From assembly GCA_016795005.1 (NCBI GenBank), contig JAEUIV010000084.1:1-38498 (forward strand): a DNA stretch of 38,498 nucleotides, written 5' to 3'. The notes beneath the pieces were generated by a model, which worked only from the letters and a program-made list of their open reading frames with translations, was not told where the DNA came from and made no database searches. Within the stretch, counting starts at the first letter, position 1, and every line of letters begins with the position of its first letter. Below are positions 31,688 through 38,498 of this stretch, in pieces. This DNA comes from Phycisphaerae bacterium (GTDB lineage Bacteria > Planctomycetota > Phycisphaerae > Phycisphaerales > UBA1924). The translations under genes and the position numbers were made by a program.

Positions 31688-33094
31688 TTGGAAGGGATCA
31701 GCCCACAAGTTCTGCTCCTCATCGGCGTCATCGGACTCTGCGGCGTCGCGCTCGCGGTGTTCAAGTTCAAGGCCGCGATGCTCATCTTCGGCGGAATGCT
31801 CATGGCCTCCGCCCTCGCCGCCCCCGCCGACTGGCAGGGAAGGCCGATCCAGACATGGCTCCTCCCGATCCAGGCGAGACGATCGGAAATCTTTGCAGCG
31901 GGCGGCGCGCTCCTGCTCGTCTCCATGATCTTCCACCTGTCACAGGTCAAGATCTCGCGCATCACCGCGCAGGGGATCCTCTTCATCTGCATCGGCTTCT
32001 ACGGCGCCTTTGTCCGCGCGGTCGGCGGAGACCTTTCCTCCGGCGCGGAATCCTTCGCCTTTGCCTTCCTCACACTTGTCCCGGCCGTCATCGTCCTGCC
32101 CTCGCTCTTCCACGACAAGGAAGACGCCATCAAGTTCCTGCGGATCATCGGCCTCGTCTCCATCGCGTGGATCGCCGCGTGCGCCGTTCAGTTCGTCGTC
32201 CGATGGAAGGTGCTCGTCGTCAGCGGCGGATACACGCGATTCAACGGCATGCTCGCCAACCCGCAGCACGCCGGAGCCTTCCTCGCGTTCTGCGTCACCA
32301 CCACCGCCTTCCTCATGCTCAACGACACCAAGGCGCGCTACCGACCAATCTGGGCTTGCGTCGCCGCGGTCAACATGGTGCTCGTCCTCTGGACCGGATC
32401 GCGCACGGGACTGGGAATGTCCGCCATCGGGCTTGCCTCGGCCTTTTATTCACGAATCGGTCGTTCCATCATCCTTCTCCCGATCGCGGGCATCGTCCTC
32501 GTCGCCGCGATGTCCGTCATCCAGGGCACGGGAACATTCAACGTCGAGCGCCTCACCTCAACCCAGGACACACGCACGCGAGCCTGGGCCGTCTTGTGGG
32601 AAGAGTTCCTCGAACGCCCGATGTTCGGCACCGCCATGGCGGAGCAGACCTCGTTCTCTGAGAACAGTCTCCTCATGGCTCTCGCGGGCTTCGGCATCGG
32701 CATGGGCTTGATTGTCCTCGCCCAGATTCTCCTCATGCTCTTCAAGTCCATCATCATCTACAAGGCCCGCTTTTCACTCCACGACCCGGACGAAAAGCGC
32801 CTCGCGGACCTCGTGGTCGGGTTCGCCGGCATGTACCTCTTCGGCGCAATGCTCGAGGGCTACATGATCTCGCGCGTCAGCGCGCCGCTGGCGTTTCTCC
32901 TGATTTCATCGGGACTCGGCGCGTGGCTCGAACGACGCGCCCGCGATGAACGGGCGATCGACCGCGAACTCCTCGAACTTGATCCCGCCCAACTCGAGCA
33001 GGACGACCTCTCTGAATACGGAGATTTCTCCGACTACGGCGGACCAGGAGACACCGGTCGCCACGATGCCCTCACCGATTCGAGAGTCGCCTGA
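31688..33094 (+). CDS. O-antigen ligase / polysaccharide polymerase-like membrane protein
   Basis: A 468-residue polytopic membrane protein with about ten to twelve hydrophobic segments. The start is TTG 31688, supported by CGGAG eight bases upstream. It has the Wzy_C/WaaL hallmarks: RFNGMLANPQHAGAFLAF in a loop, then LVLWTGSRTGLGMSAIGL, and a periplasmic loop carrying RTRAWAVLWEEFLERPMFG with ENSLLMALAGFGIG next to it. Such proteins either polymerise repeat units or transfer a glycan chain to a lipid or protein acceptor; which one cannot be decided. The C terminus is acidic and hydrophilic (DLSEYGDFSDYGGPGD), an unusual addition. It stands between the EEP gene and the convergent glycosyltransferase gene. 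Confidence 0.87.
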   Translation: MEGISPQVLLLIGVIGLCGVALAVFKFKAAMLIFGGMLMASALAAPADWQGRPIQTWLLPIQARRSEIFAAGGALLLVSMIFHLSQVKISRITAQGILFICIGFYGAFVRAVGGDLSSGAESFAFAFLTLVPAVIVLPSLFHDKEDAIKFLRIIGLVSIAWIAACAVQFVVRWKVLVVSGGYTRFNGMLANPQHAGAFLAFCVTTTAFLMLNDTKARYRPIWACVAAVNMVLVLWTGSRTGLGMSAIGLASAFYSRIGRSIILLPIAGIVLVAAMSVIQGTGTFNVERLTSTQDTRTRAWAVLWEEFLERPMFGTAMAEQTSFSENSLLMALAGFGIGMGLIVLAQILLMLFKSIIIYKARFSLHDPDEKRLADLVVGFAGMYLFGAMLEGYMISRVSAPLAFLLISSGLGAWLERRARDERAIDRELLELDPAQLEQDDLSEYGDFSDYGGPGDTGRHDALTDSRVA

Positions 33095-33109
33095 CCCACG
33101 GGCGCCACC

Positions 33110-34270
33110 CTACAACGCTTTGTAAAACGCCTCGTACCGACGCACCACCACCGACGGGTCCAGGTCACGCAGCACCCACTCGCGCCCCTTGCGACCCATC
33201 TCGTCCGCCAGCGCCTCATCCTCGATCAATCGACGCATCGCCGACGCGATGCCGGCCTGATCCGTGATGATCGCACCCCCGCTCCGCTCGAGTTCCGGCC
33301 AGATATCGACCCCCTTGGTCGTGATCACCGGCCGGCCCATCGCCAGCGATTCCAGCGGCGCAAAGCCCCAGTTCTCCTGGTTCGTCGGCAGGACGTGCGC
33401 CCGCGCCGCCGCGATCAGCGCCGTCTTCGCCGTCCCGGTCACCATCCCGAGAAACGCAACACGATCCGCAATCCCCAGCACGGCGGCGTGGTTCATCAGA
33501 ACCGCGTCGTACCCCACCGAATGATGGTCCGTCGAGCCGGCGATCGCCACCCGAAACCGCAACCCCGCTTTCCACAACTCCGCCGACGCATCCAGCAGGT
33601 GCTCGATCCCCTTCTTCGGATGAAGACGGCTCAAAAACAGCATCAGCGGCCCCTCGCCCGGGACACGCGACAGCAACCCCTCCGCCGCGCTCGCATCGAC
33701 CGCCGCTTTGAACGGCGTCAGGTCAAAGAGCAGTGGTAGAACCTCCGTGTGCTTGTTCGAGAACCACTTCGTCGCCTGCGCACGCTCCGCCTCCGCCGTG
33801 CAGAGCACCGCCGACGCCTCGTTCAGCAGACGCCTCCCGCGCAGCGCCAGGTACGCCCGCTTCATCCAGGTCCGTCCCTGGCGGATCGTCCAGTCGTCCA
33901 GCATCCCGTGCACGGACACGACATACGGCACCCGATGCCGCTGCGCGATCGCCGCCAGTTGCAGGTTCGTGCTCTCCCAGGGCACATGGAGGTGCAACGC
34001 CTGCGAGCGCACGATCACCCCCTCCGCACGCAGCAGGTCCGCCTTGTTGAGCCGACGGAGCGGCTTCGCCCCCTCCGGCCAATCGAGCGTGATGCAACGC
34101 GGGATCAGGCTCCCGCCGCGCTTCCAGTCCTTCGGCACATCGCGGTCATCAAACGTCAGCAGCAGCACCTCGTGCCCCGCCCCCGCGAGCGCCGCGCACA
34201 GATCGAGCACCGCGCGCACCACCCCGCCATGGGACAAGACGATCTCGGAGAGTGCGTGGACAATCTTCAT
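33110..34270 (-). CDS. GT4-type glycosyltransferase
   Basis: A 386-residue cytosolic or membrane-peripheral glycosyltransferase of GT-B fold. The start at ATG 34270 (MKIVHALSE) places the first Rossmann strand at the N terminus; the longer frame has no support. The acceptor domain holds HGGVVRAVLDLCAALAG and VPYVVSVHGMLDDW. The donor domain has MLFLSRLHPKKGIEHLL and the EX7E-like NQENWGFAPLESLAMGRPVI, where the two Glu contact the nucleotide sugar. Sugar and acceptor are unknown. It is the third of three minus-strand genes (glycosyltransferase, sat, this gene), 76 bases after sat. A GC-rich hairpin without T-run (34290-34318) lies in that gap. Confidence 0.9.
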   Translation of the reverse strand: MKIVHALSEIVLSHGGVVRAVLDLCAALAGAGHEVLLLTFDDRDVPKDWKRGGSLIPRCITLDWPEGAKPLRRLNKADLLRAEGVIVRSQALHLHVPWESTNLQLAAIAQRHRVPYVVSVHGMLDDWTIRQGRTWMKRAYLALRGRRLLNEASAVLCTAEAERAQATKWFSNKHTEVLPLLFDLTPFKAAVDASAAEGLLSRVPGEGPLMLFLSRLHPKKGIEHLLDASAELWKAGLRFRVAIAGSTDHHSVGYDAVLMNHAAVLGIADRVAFLGMVTGTAKTALIAAARAHVLPTNQENWGFAPLESLAMGRPVITTKGVDIWPELERSGGAIITDQAGIASAMRRLIEDEALADEMGRKGREWVLRDLDPSVVVRRYEAFYKAL

Positions 34271-34346
34271 CGGTGTGAAGCGAAAACGCGCGGGGCGAAC
34301 GCCCATTTCACGCCCCGCCGATCCGAAATGCAAGCGACCGCGGGCC

Positions 34347-35516
34347 TCAACCCTTCCCCGTCGCCCAACGGATCAGCACGTCCGCCACCTCGCCCCGCGT
34401 GAACTCCTCCGGCGGTCGCTGCCCCGCCGCCAGCATCTCGCGGACCTTCGTCCCCGACAGCGACACCTGGTCGCCCGGGATGTTCGGAAAGGTCTTGGGG
34501 CTGACCATCCCTCCCGCACGCTTCGAATACGCCGAGTGCTCGAACTTCAGGGGCGTGATCGCCAGGTCCGCCGCGTCGAGTTCGTCGAAAATCCTCTGCG
34601 CATCGTACGAGCCGTAGTAGTTGCCCACCCCCGCGTGATCACGCCCGACGATGAAGTGCGTGCAGCCGTAGTTCTTCCGAACGAGCGCGTGCAGGATCGC
34701 CTCCCTCGGGCCGGCGTACCGCATCGCCGCGGGCATCACGCTCAGCAGCGTCCGCTCGGGAACAAAGTAGTTCTCCAGCAGCACCTTGTAGCAATCCATC
34801 CGAACCTTCGCCGGGATGTCCCCTTCCTTCGTCTCGCCGACCAGCGGATGAACCAGCAGCCCGTCGCACACCTCCTGCGCCACCTTGCAGAGGTACTCGT
34901 GCGCCCGGTGGATCGGGTTCCGCGTCTGGAACGCCGCCACCGTTCCCCATCCGCGCTGGTCGAACGCCGCCCGCGTCTGCGCCGGCGTCAGGCGATGATC
35001 CAGGAACGCCTCCGGCCCGCTCGGATCGACGCACACCGTCAGCGTCTCCACCGGCCCCGCGAGGCACACCCTACCCTCCGCCATCACCTGCGCCACGCCG
35101 GGGTGCGCCGCATCCTCCGTCCGAAAGACACTCGGAATTTCCAGCGCTTTGTCGTGCTCGAACACCTCCTGCACCGTCATCACCGATTGAAGCACCCCGT
35201 TCGGAGCGTGCAGCGCCACGCGCTCCCCCACCTTCGGCGGCGCCCCCGCCTCCACCGAAAGCAGGATCGGGATCGGCCAGATGTGACCGCTCGCCAGCTT
35301 CATCTCCCGGCAGACGCGCTCAAAGTCCGCCCGCCCCATGAACCCCTTCAACGGGCTGAACGCGCCGATCGAGATCATCTCCAGGTCGCACGACTGCTTC
35401 GCCGAAAGGTTCACGCGCTTCAGCCCACCGGCCTCCGCACGCAACTCACCCGCGCGAGCGCCCTCCACCACACGATTCACCAGCACGTTCCCGTGCGGCG
35501 CGATCCGATGCTTCAT
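34347..35516 (-). CDS. sat: Sulfate adenylyltransferase (homomeric ATP sulfurylase)
   Basis: Sat joins sulfate to ATP giving adenosine 5'-phosphosulfate (APS). The 389-residue protein is the single-domain homomeric type. It carries GAFSPLKGFM in the N-terminal PUA-like domain, the nucleotide motif FQTRNPIHRAHEYL, HPLVGETKEGDIP, PAAMRYAGPREAILHAL and the GRDHAGVGNYYG motif, all in family order; an NPxH and RDH pair are intact. ATG 35516 overlaps the stop of the upstream glycosyltransferase gene as ATGA, so translation is probably coupled. No APS kinase domain or gene and no APS reductase lie in the window. The position between two glycosyltransferases suggests a sulfated glycan, but general sulfur assimilation is the other option. 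Confidence 0.94.
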   Translation of the reverse strand: MKHRIAPHGNVLVNRVVEGARAGELRAEAGGLKRVNLSAKQSCDLEMISIGAFSPLKGFMGRADFERVCREMKLASGHIWPIPILLSVEAGAPPKVGERVALHAPNGVLQSVMTVQEVFEHDKALEIPSVFRTEDAAHPGVAQVMAEGRVCLAGPVETLTVCVDPSGPEAFLDHRLTPAQTRAAFDQRGWGTVAAFQTRNPIHRAHEYLCKVAQEVCDGLLVHPLVGETKEGDIPAKVRMDCYKVLLENYFVPERTLLSVMPAAMRYAGPREAILHALVRKNYGCTHFIVGRDHAGVGNYYGSYDAQRIFDELDAADLAITPLKFEHSAYSKRAGGMVSPKTFPNIPGDQVSLSGTKVREMLAAGQRPPEEFTRGEVADVLIRWATGKG

Positions 35517-36604
35517 CCGACGGCTCCTCTCCCGACGCCGGTCAGTTCCTTGAACGTCGCGGTCCACCTCTCGACCCACATCTCCGCCGAGTACGGGTCC
35601 GCCATCACGCGACTGCGCGCCCCGAACGCCGGAAGTTGGTCATACCGGCTCTGGATCCACGCCAGCGAATCCGCGAGCGAATCGGGGTCATCCGTCGCAA
35701 AGGTGCATCCATTCCAGCAGAATCGAACCAGTTCGACGCGCGTGCCGCACGCCTCCGAACAGACGATGGGCAATCCGGCCGCGCACGATTCCACGATCAC
35801 CAGCGGCCAGGGGTCAAACCGGCTCGCCAGAACGAACGCTCCATGCTCCGACAGCACGTCCGGCAGGTCCGTCGGCTGCACAAAGCCGCGGTCCGTCACC
35901 CCCTCGGTCGAGCGGATCAACTCCCCGAACTTCCCCGTGCCGCAGCACGTCAGAGGCCACGGGTCCTTCACCAGCCGTCGATACCGCGTGTACCCATCCA
36001 TCAGCACATCAATCGCCTTCTCTTCCGCGTAGCGCCCCGTGTACAGGAAACGCTTGGGCCACCCGCCGGGCTGCGCCAACCGCCGTTCGTAGAGGGGCGA
36101 AAGCAACTTCTGATCGATCCCGTATACCCCGCGGCGGATCGTACGTTCCTTGAATCCCAGCACACGCGCGAGTTGCCAGCACCGCTCGCCGGTCACGAAC
36201 ACCCGGTCCATCCGGTTGAAGAACGCCTTGAACGCGTACTTGCCGTATCGCTGCCGCAGCGTCCCGAGGTACGGCGTGTCCATCGCCATGATGAACCGCA
36301 CGCGATCCGCGCCGGGCAAAAACGGGATCTTCACGAACGCCGGAGTGTGCCAACCGTTGATGACCACGATGTCCGGCTTCTGCTCATCGAACACGCGGCG
36401 TACATCCGCATCGCTCACCTCCCCGTCCCCCGACACCAGCACGTGCGGGATCCCGCGCATCAGTTCATCGTTGAACGCCGCGGAGTCCTTCCCCCCTGAA
36501 CGCCTCGCGAAGACGAATACCTCGATCCCGGGGTGCGCCACCAACGCGCGCCAGCACGCCGCCATATACCCGGAGATCTGAGGCCAGTAGATGACAACCT
36601 TCAA
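35513..36604 (-). CDS. Glycosyltransferase (GT-B fold, GT4/GT1-like)
   Basis: A 363-residue glycosyltransferase. The start is TTG 36604, which puts KVVIYWPQISGY, the first Rossmann strand and a glycine-containing loop, at the N terminus; GGGAG lies about ten bases upstream. An ATG 12 codons later would cut this strand. PDIVVINGWHTPAF and RVRFIMAMDTPYLGTLRQR belong to the acceptor domain; RFLYTGRYAEEKAIDVLMDG and SRFDPWPLVIVESCAAGLPIV to the donor domain, where the first Glu of the EX7E motif is Asp. The stop overlaps sat by four bases. It is divergent from the GT2 gene across 201 bases, the likely promoter region of both; I see no clear hexamers there. Confidence 0.87.
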   Translation of the reverse strand: MKVVIYWPQISGYMAACWRALVAHPGIEVFVFARRSGGKDSAAFNDELMRGIPHVLVSGDGEVSDADVRRVFDEQKPDIVVINGWHTPAFVKIPFLPGADRVRFIMAMDTPYLGTLRQRYGKYAFKAFFNRMDRVFVTGERCWQLARVLGFKERTIRRGVYGIDQKLLSPLYERRLAQPGGWPKRFLYTGRYAEEKAIDVLMDGYTRYRRLVKDPWPLTCCGTGKFGELIRSTEGVTDRGFVQPTDLPDVLSEHGAFVLASRFDPWPLVIVESCAAGLPIVCSEACGTRVELVRFCWNGCTFATDDPDSLADSLAWIQSRYDQLPAFGARSRVMADPYSAEMWVERWTATFKELTGVGRGAVG

Positions 36605-36805
36605 CGTGGAAAACTCCCGACGAATGGCCCGCTCGGAATCGAGCGAATGTAACTGACGAAATGATCCGGGGTTACGCGCCCGCCCGCCGAGGCGGGGTCT
36701 CAGTGTATCGGCTATTTCGAGCCGTGCCGTGGACGCCGGATCCCCCCTTTGCCACACAATGCGGCCCCTCATAGTCTCCCCGCGTTGCCCAGGAGAAGCC
36801 GCAAC

Positions 36806-37498
36806 GTGCCGAAGGTCACGGTTGTCATCCCCGTCTTCAACGAGGCCCAGTGGATCGAGTCGCTCATCGAGCGCGTCATGGCTTCCCCCATCGACAAGGA
36901 ACTGGTCATCGTGGACGACGGATCGACCGATTCCACGATTGAAAAAGTGGCGTCCATCAAGTCCCGCTGGCCGGGCATCACCCTCATCCGCCAGGAAGAG
37001 AACCGGGGCAAGGGCGCCGCCCTCCGTGCCGGGTTCGCCGCCGCCACGGGCGACATCGTCATCATCCAGGACGCCGACCTCGAGTACGACCCCGTCGAGT
37101 ACCCGCGCCTGATCGCGCCCATCGAGCAAGGGCACGCCGACGTGGTCTACGGCTCACGATTCATCGGCGGCGACTCGCACCGCGTCCTCTACTTCTGGCA
37201 CACCGCCGCCAACAAACTGCTCACCCTCTTCTCGAACGCCTGCACCAACCTCAATCTCACCGACATGACCACGTGCTACAAGGTCTTCCGCCGCGAAACG
37301 CTCGCGTCGATCACCATCGAAGAGGACCGCTTCGGGGTGGAACCCGAACTCACCGCCAAGATCGCCCGCCTCGGCTGCCGCGTCTACGAAGTCGGCATCG
37401 CCTACCACGGCCGAACCTACGCCGAGGGGAAAAAAATCGGCTGGCGCGACGGATTCGTCATGCTCTGGTGCATCGCCAAGTACAACTGGCGCGCCTGA
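36806..37498 (+). CDS. GT2 glycosyltransferase, dolichyl-phosphate-mannose-synthase type
   Basis: A 230-residue GT-A glycosyltransferase. GTG 36806 is chosen because AGGAG lies ten bases upstream and [10 protein letters not shown] then begins the domain; the in-frame ATG at 36749 lacks such a site. Motifs are [29 protein letters not shown], the metal-binding [10 protein letters not shown], and [11 protein letters not shown] with the [15 protein letters not shown] segment near the end. No C-terminal membrane helix is present, so it is the soluble DPMS-like form, which transfers a hexose to a polyprenyl phosphate. It would make the lipid-linked sugar used by periplasmic glycosyltransferases. 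It ends six bases before the convergent MBL-fold gene. Confidence 0.9.
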   Translation: MPKVTVVIPVFNEAQWIESLIERVMASPIDKELVIVDDGSTDSTIEKVASIKSRWPGITLIRQEENRGKGAALRAGFAAATGDIVIIQDADLEYDPVEYPRLIAPIEQGHADVVYGSRFIGGDSHRVLYFWHTAANKLLTLFSNACTNLNLTDMTTCYKVFRRETLASITIEEDRFGVEPELTAKIARLGCRVYEVGIAYHGRTYAEGKKIGWRDGFVMLWCIAKYNWRA

Positions 37499-37504
37499 AT
37501 CCCC

Positions 37505-38251
37505 TTAGAACTCCAGCACTTCGCCCTCTTCGAGCACCCGGATATCCGTCGTGCTCTTGTCAAAGCCATCGATCACGTGCGTGATCCGCATCTTCTTGCG
37601 GATCGACGCCGGGAGCGCGTTCAGCAGCTCGATCTGCGTGTGCGCCGGACCAAGGTTCGCCTCGTGAACAATGATGTCCGCGTCCGACAGCCATTCAATA
37701 TGCGCCTGCTCGAAGCACGTGTCCCCGGACCATCCGAGCGTCTTGCGCCCGTCCGAAATCTTCAGGCCGATCGTCGGCACCGGATGGATCGTGTACCGGC
37801 ACTCGACCCGCAGCCCGACGATCTCGATCGACTTCCCCGGCTCAAAGGTCCGCACGTCAAAGAAGTCCGAAAGCACCGACTTCCGACCGCCGCGCGTCAG
37901 CGGCGGGTCCATCGCCGGCGCCAGACGCTCCCACAGGCGCTCCGCCGCCGCCGGGTGCGTGTGCACGCGGGGCATGGTCCGATTGATCCCCCGCAGACGC
38001 GACACGAACCGCGCCCACCCGAACGATTCCAGCCCGTTCACGTGATCGCCGTGCAGGTGCGTGATCAGGATGTCGTCAATCTTGTCGTGATCGACCTTCC
38101 ATCCCGAAGATTCGCACGCCTCGCGGATCGCGCGGTGGATCAGGTCGGGACAATCAAGCAGAAAATAGCCCCCCGGTCCCTCAACGACCGCGCTGGTGCC
38201 GAACCCGCGGCTGGTGAAGGCGTCGCCTATGCCGAGGATGAGGGCGCGCAT
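37505..38251 (-). CDS. MBL-fold hydrolase, RNase Z-like
   Basis: A 248-residue cytosolic metallo-beta-lactamase-fold protein. The zinc motif THLHGDH (H65, H67, D69, H70) follows LLDCPDLIHRA, and later ligand regions are YTIHPVPTIGLKI, GWSGDTCFE and VHEANLG. The closing THVIDGFD replaces the usual HFS / HxS ending of tRNase Z. The arrangement resembles RNase Z and related phosphodiesterases, but the flexible arm of true tRNase Z is not obvious, so activity on tRNA 3' ends is uncertain. GGGGA sits five bases before the ATG. It is a different protein from the PhnP-like MBL hydrolase at 769-1725. Confidence 0.82.
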   Translation of the reverse strand: MRALILGIGDAFTSRGFGTSAVVEGPGGYFLLDCPDLIHRAIREACESSGWKVDHDKIDDILITHLHGDHVNGLESFGWARFVSRLRGINRTMPRVHTHPAAAERLWERLAPAMDPPLTRGGRKSVLSDFFDVRTFEPGKSIEIVGLRVECRYTIHPVPTIGLKISDGRKTLGWSGDTCFEQAHIEWLSDADIIVHEANLGPAHTQIELLNALPASIRKKMRITHVIDGFDKSTTDIRVLEEGEVLEF

Positions 38252-38328
38252 CGGATCCCCAAGGCTCTCGCGTGCGAGGAGACATCCAAATCCCCCGCAC
38301 GCTGTCCGGCATGATAATCCAAGAAGAG

Positions 38329-38341
38329 GGGCGATGCGCCC
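38329..38341 (-). terminator. Short hairpin downstream of the PDZ gene
   Basis: A five-base-pair GC stem with a three-base loop lies about 30 bases beyond the PDZ-protein stop on the minus strand and is followed by the pyrimidine-rich CTCTTCTT. It is a weak candidate for an intrinsic terminator, and the stem is short. Confidence 0.3.
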
Positions 38342-38371
38342 ATGGCGCCCAAGGAGCCTTCGTCCAGATTC

Positions 38372-38498
38372 CTACTCCGCCGGCCTCAACCCCAGCCGCA
38401 CCGGAATCTTCAACTCCTTCTCCTCACGAACGATCGTCAACTCGACCGTGTCCCCCGGCTTGTACCCGCGCAACACTCGCCGAAGGTCCAGGAAGTTA
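38372..38498 (-). CDS. C-terminal end of a PDZ-domain protein (truncated by window edge)
   Basis: Only the last 41 codons are in the window, read on the minus strand to the TAG at 38374-38372. The residues RRVLRGYKPGDTVELTIVRE followed by KELKIPVRLGLRPAE match the last strands of a PDZ domain, in which a loop with PGD precedes the paired strands ending in V-x-L-G. Such tails close HtrA/Deg-type serine proteases and PDZ-containing metalloproteases, and also stand-alone PDZ proteins. The catalytic part is outside, so the protein class cannot be fixed. Confidence 0.75.
   Translation of the reverse strand, partial: NFLDLRRVLRGYKPGDTVELTIVREEKELKIPVRLGLRPAE

Noticed and set aside
34290..34318. 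GC-rich inverted repeat (eight base pairs) between sat and the GT4 gene
   Set aside because: The loop is long and no T-run follows, so it is not called a terminator.
33708..36032. A 774-codon plus-strand open frame across a glycosyltransferase, sat and a second glycosyltransferase
   Set aside because: It spans three real genes on the other strand and their gap; its Arg/His/Pro-rich product has no motif. Codon bias at GC-rich third positions explains its length.
1..38498. CRISPR arrays, tRNA or rRNA genes, transposases, integrases, toxin-antitoxin pairs
   Set aside because: No regularly spaced repeats, tRNA-like cloverleaf, rRNA stretch, terminal inverted repeats or mobile-element protein was seen by reading both strands. 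Small RNAs cannot be excluded without computation.

Overview
The window is GC-rich (about two thirds G+C), gene-dense bacterial chromosome with 29 complete protein-coding genes and two genes cut by the window edges. No RNA gene, insertion sequence, phage gene or CRISPR array is visible. The cell envelope is diderm: there are MlaF and MlaD lipid-transport proteins, many Sec signal peptides and an O-antigen-ligase-like protein. A secreted metalloprotease ends in a VPTPGS / hydrophobic / RRRR tail, the PEP-CTERM-like sorting signal variant common in Planctomycetota. Together with the GC content and the gene complement this suggests a planctomycete, perhaps of the Phycisphaerae. That placement is an inference; no rRNA or marker set is present to prove it.

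Positions 1-15,000 are mostly housekeeping. They hold pdxA (partial), a minus-strand gpsA / S1-P1-type nuclease / PhnP-like hydrolase group, a first metal P-type ATPase followed by queF, then pgl, gmk, a plsC-like acyltransferase with ruvA, a ROK-family sugar kinase, a ribBA gene whose RibA half has lost its zinc and active-site residues, and topA.

Positions 15,000-26,100 are the envelope and transport section. Three consecutive minus-strand genes encode small secreted, cysteine-free, Ala-rich helical proteins and end at a clear intrinsic terminator. A divergent P1B-4-type metal ATPase, the PEP-CTERM-like metalloprotease, an mlaF-mlaD pair followed by a YHS-domain secreted protein, and a DASS-type transporter with regulatory RCK_C domains follow.

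Positions 26,377-37,498 form a glycan-biosynthesis island with mixed gene orientation. It holds a UDP-glucuronate 4-epimerase-like enzyme, an asparagine-synthase-type amidotransferase, a secreted GH56 hyaluronidase-like protein, a membrane-anchored EEP hydrolase, an O-antigen-ligase/polymerase-like membrane protein, three glycosyltransferases and a sulfate adenylyltransferase overlapping one of them by ATGA. Read together, these genes could build an acidic, amidated and sulfated extracellular polysaccharide and supply a secreted enzyme acting on it. This is the most interesting proposal in the window. An MBL-fold RNase Z-like hydrolase and the C-terminal end of a PDZ-domain protein close the window.
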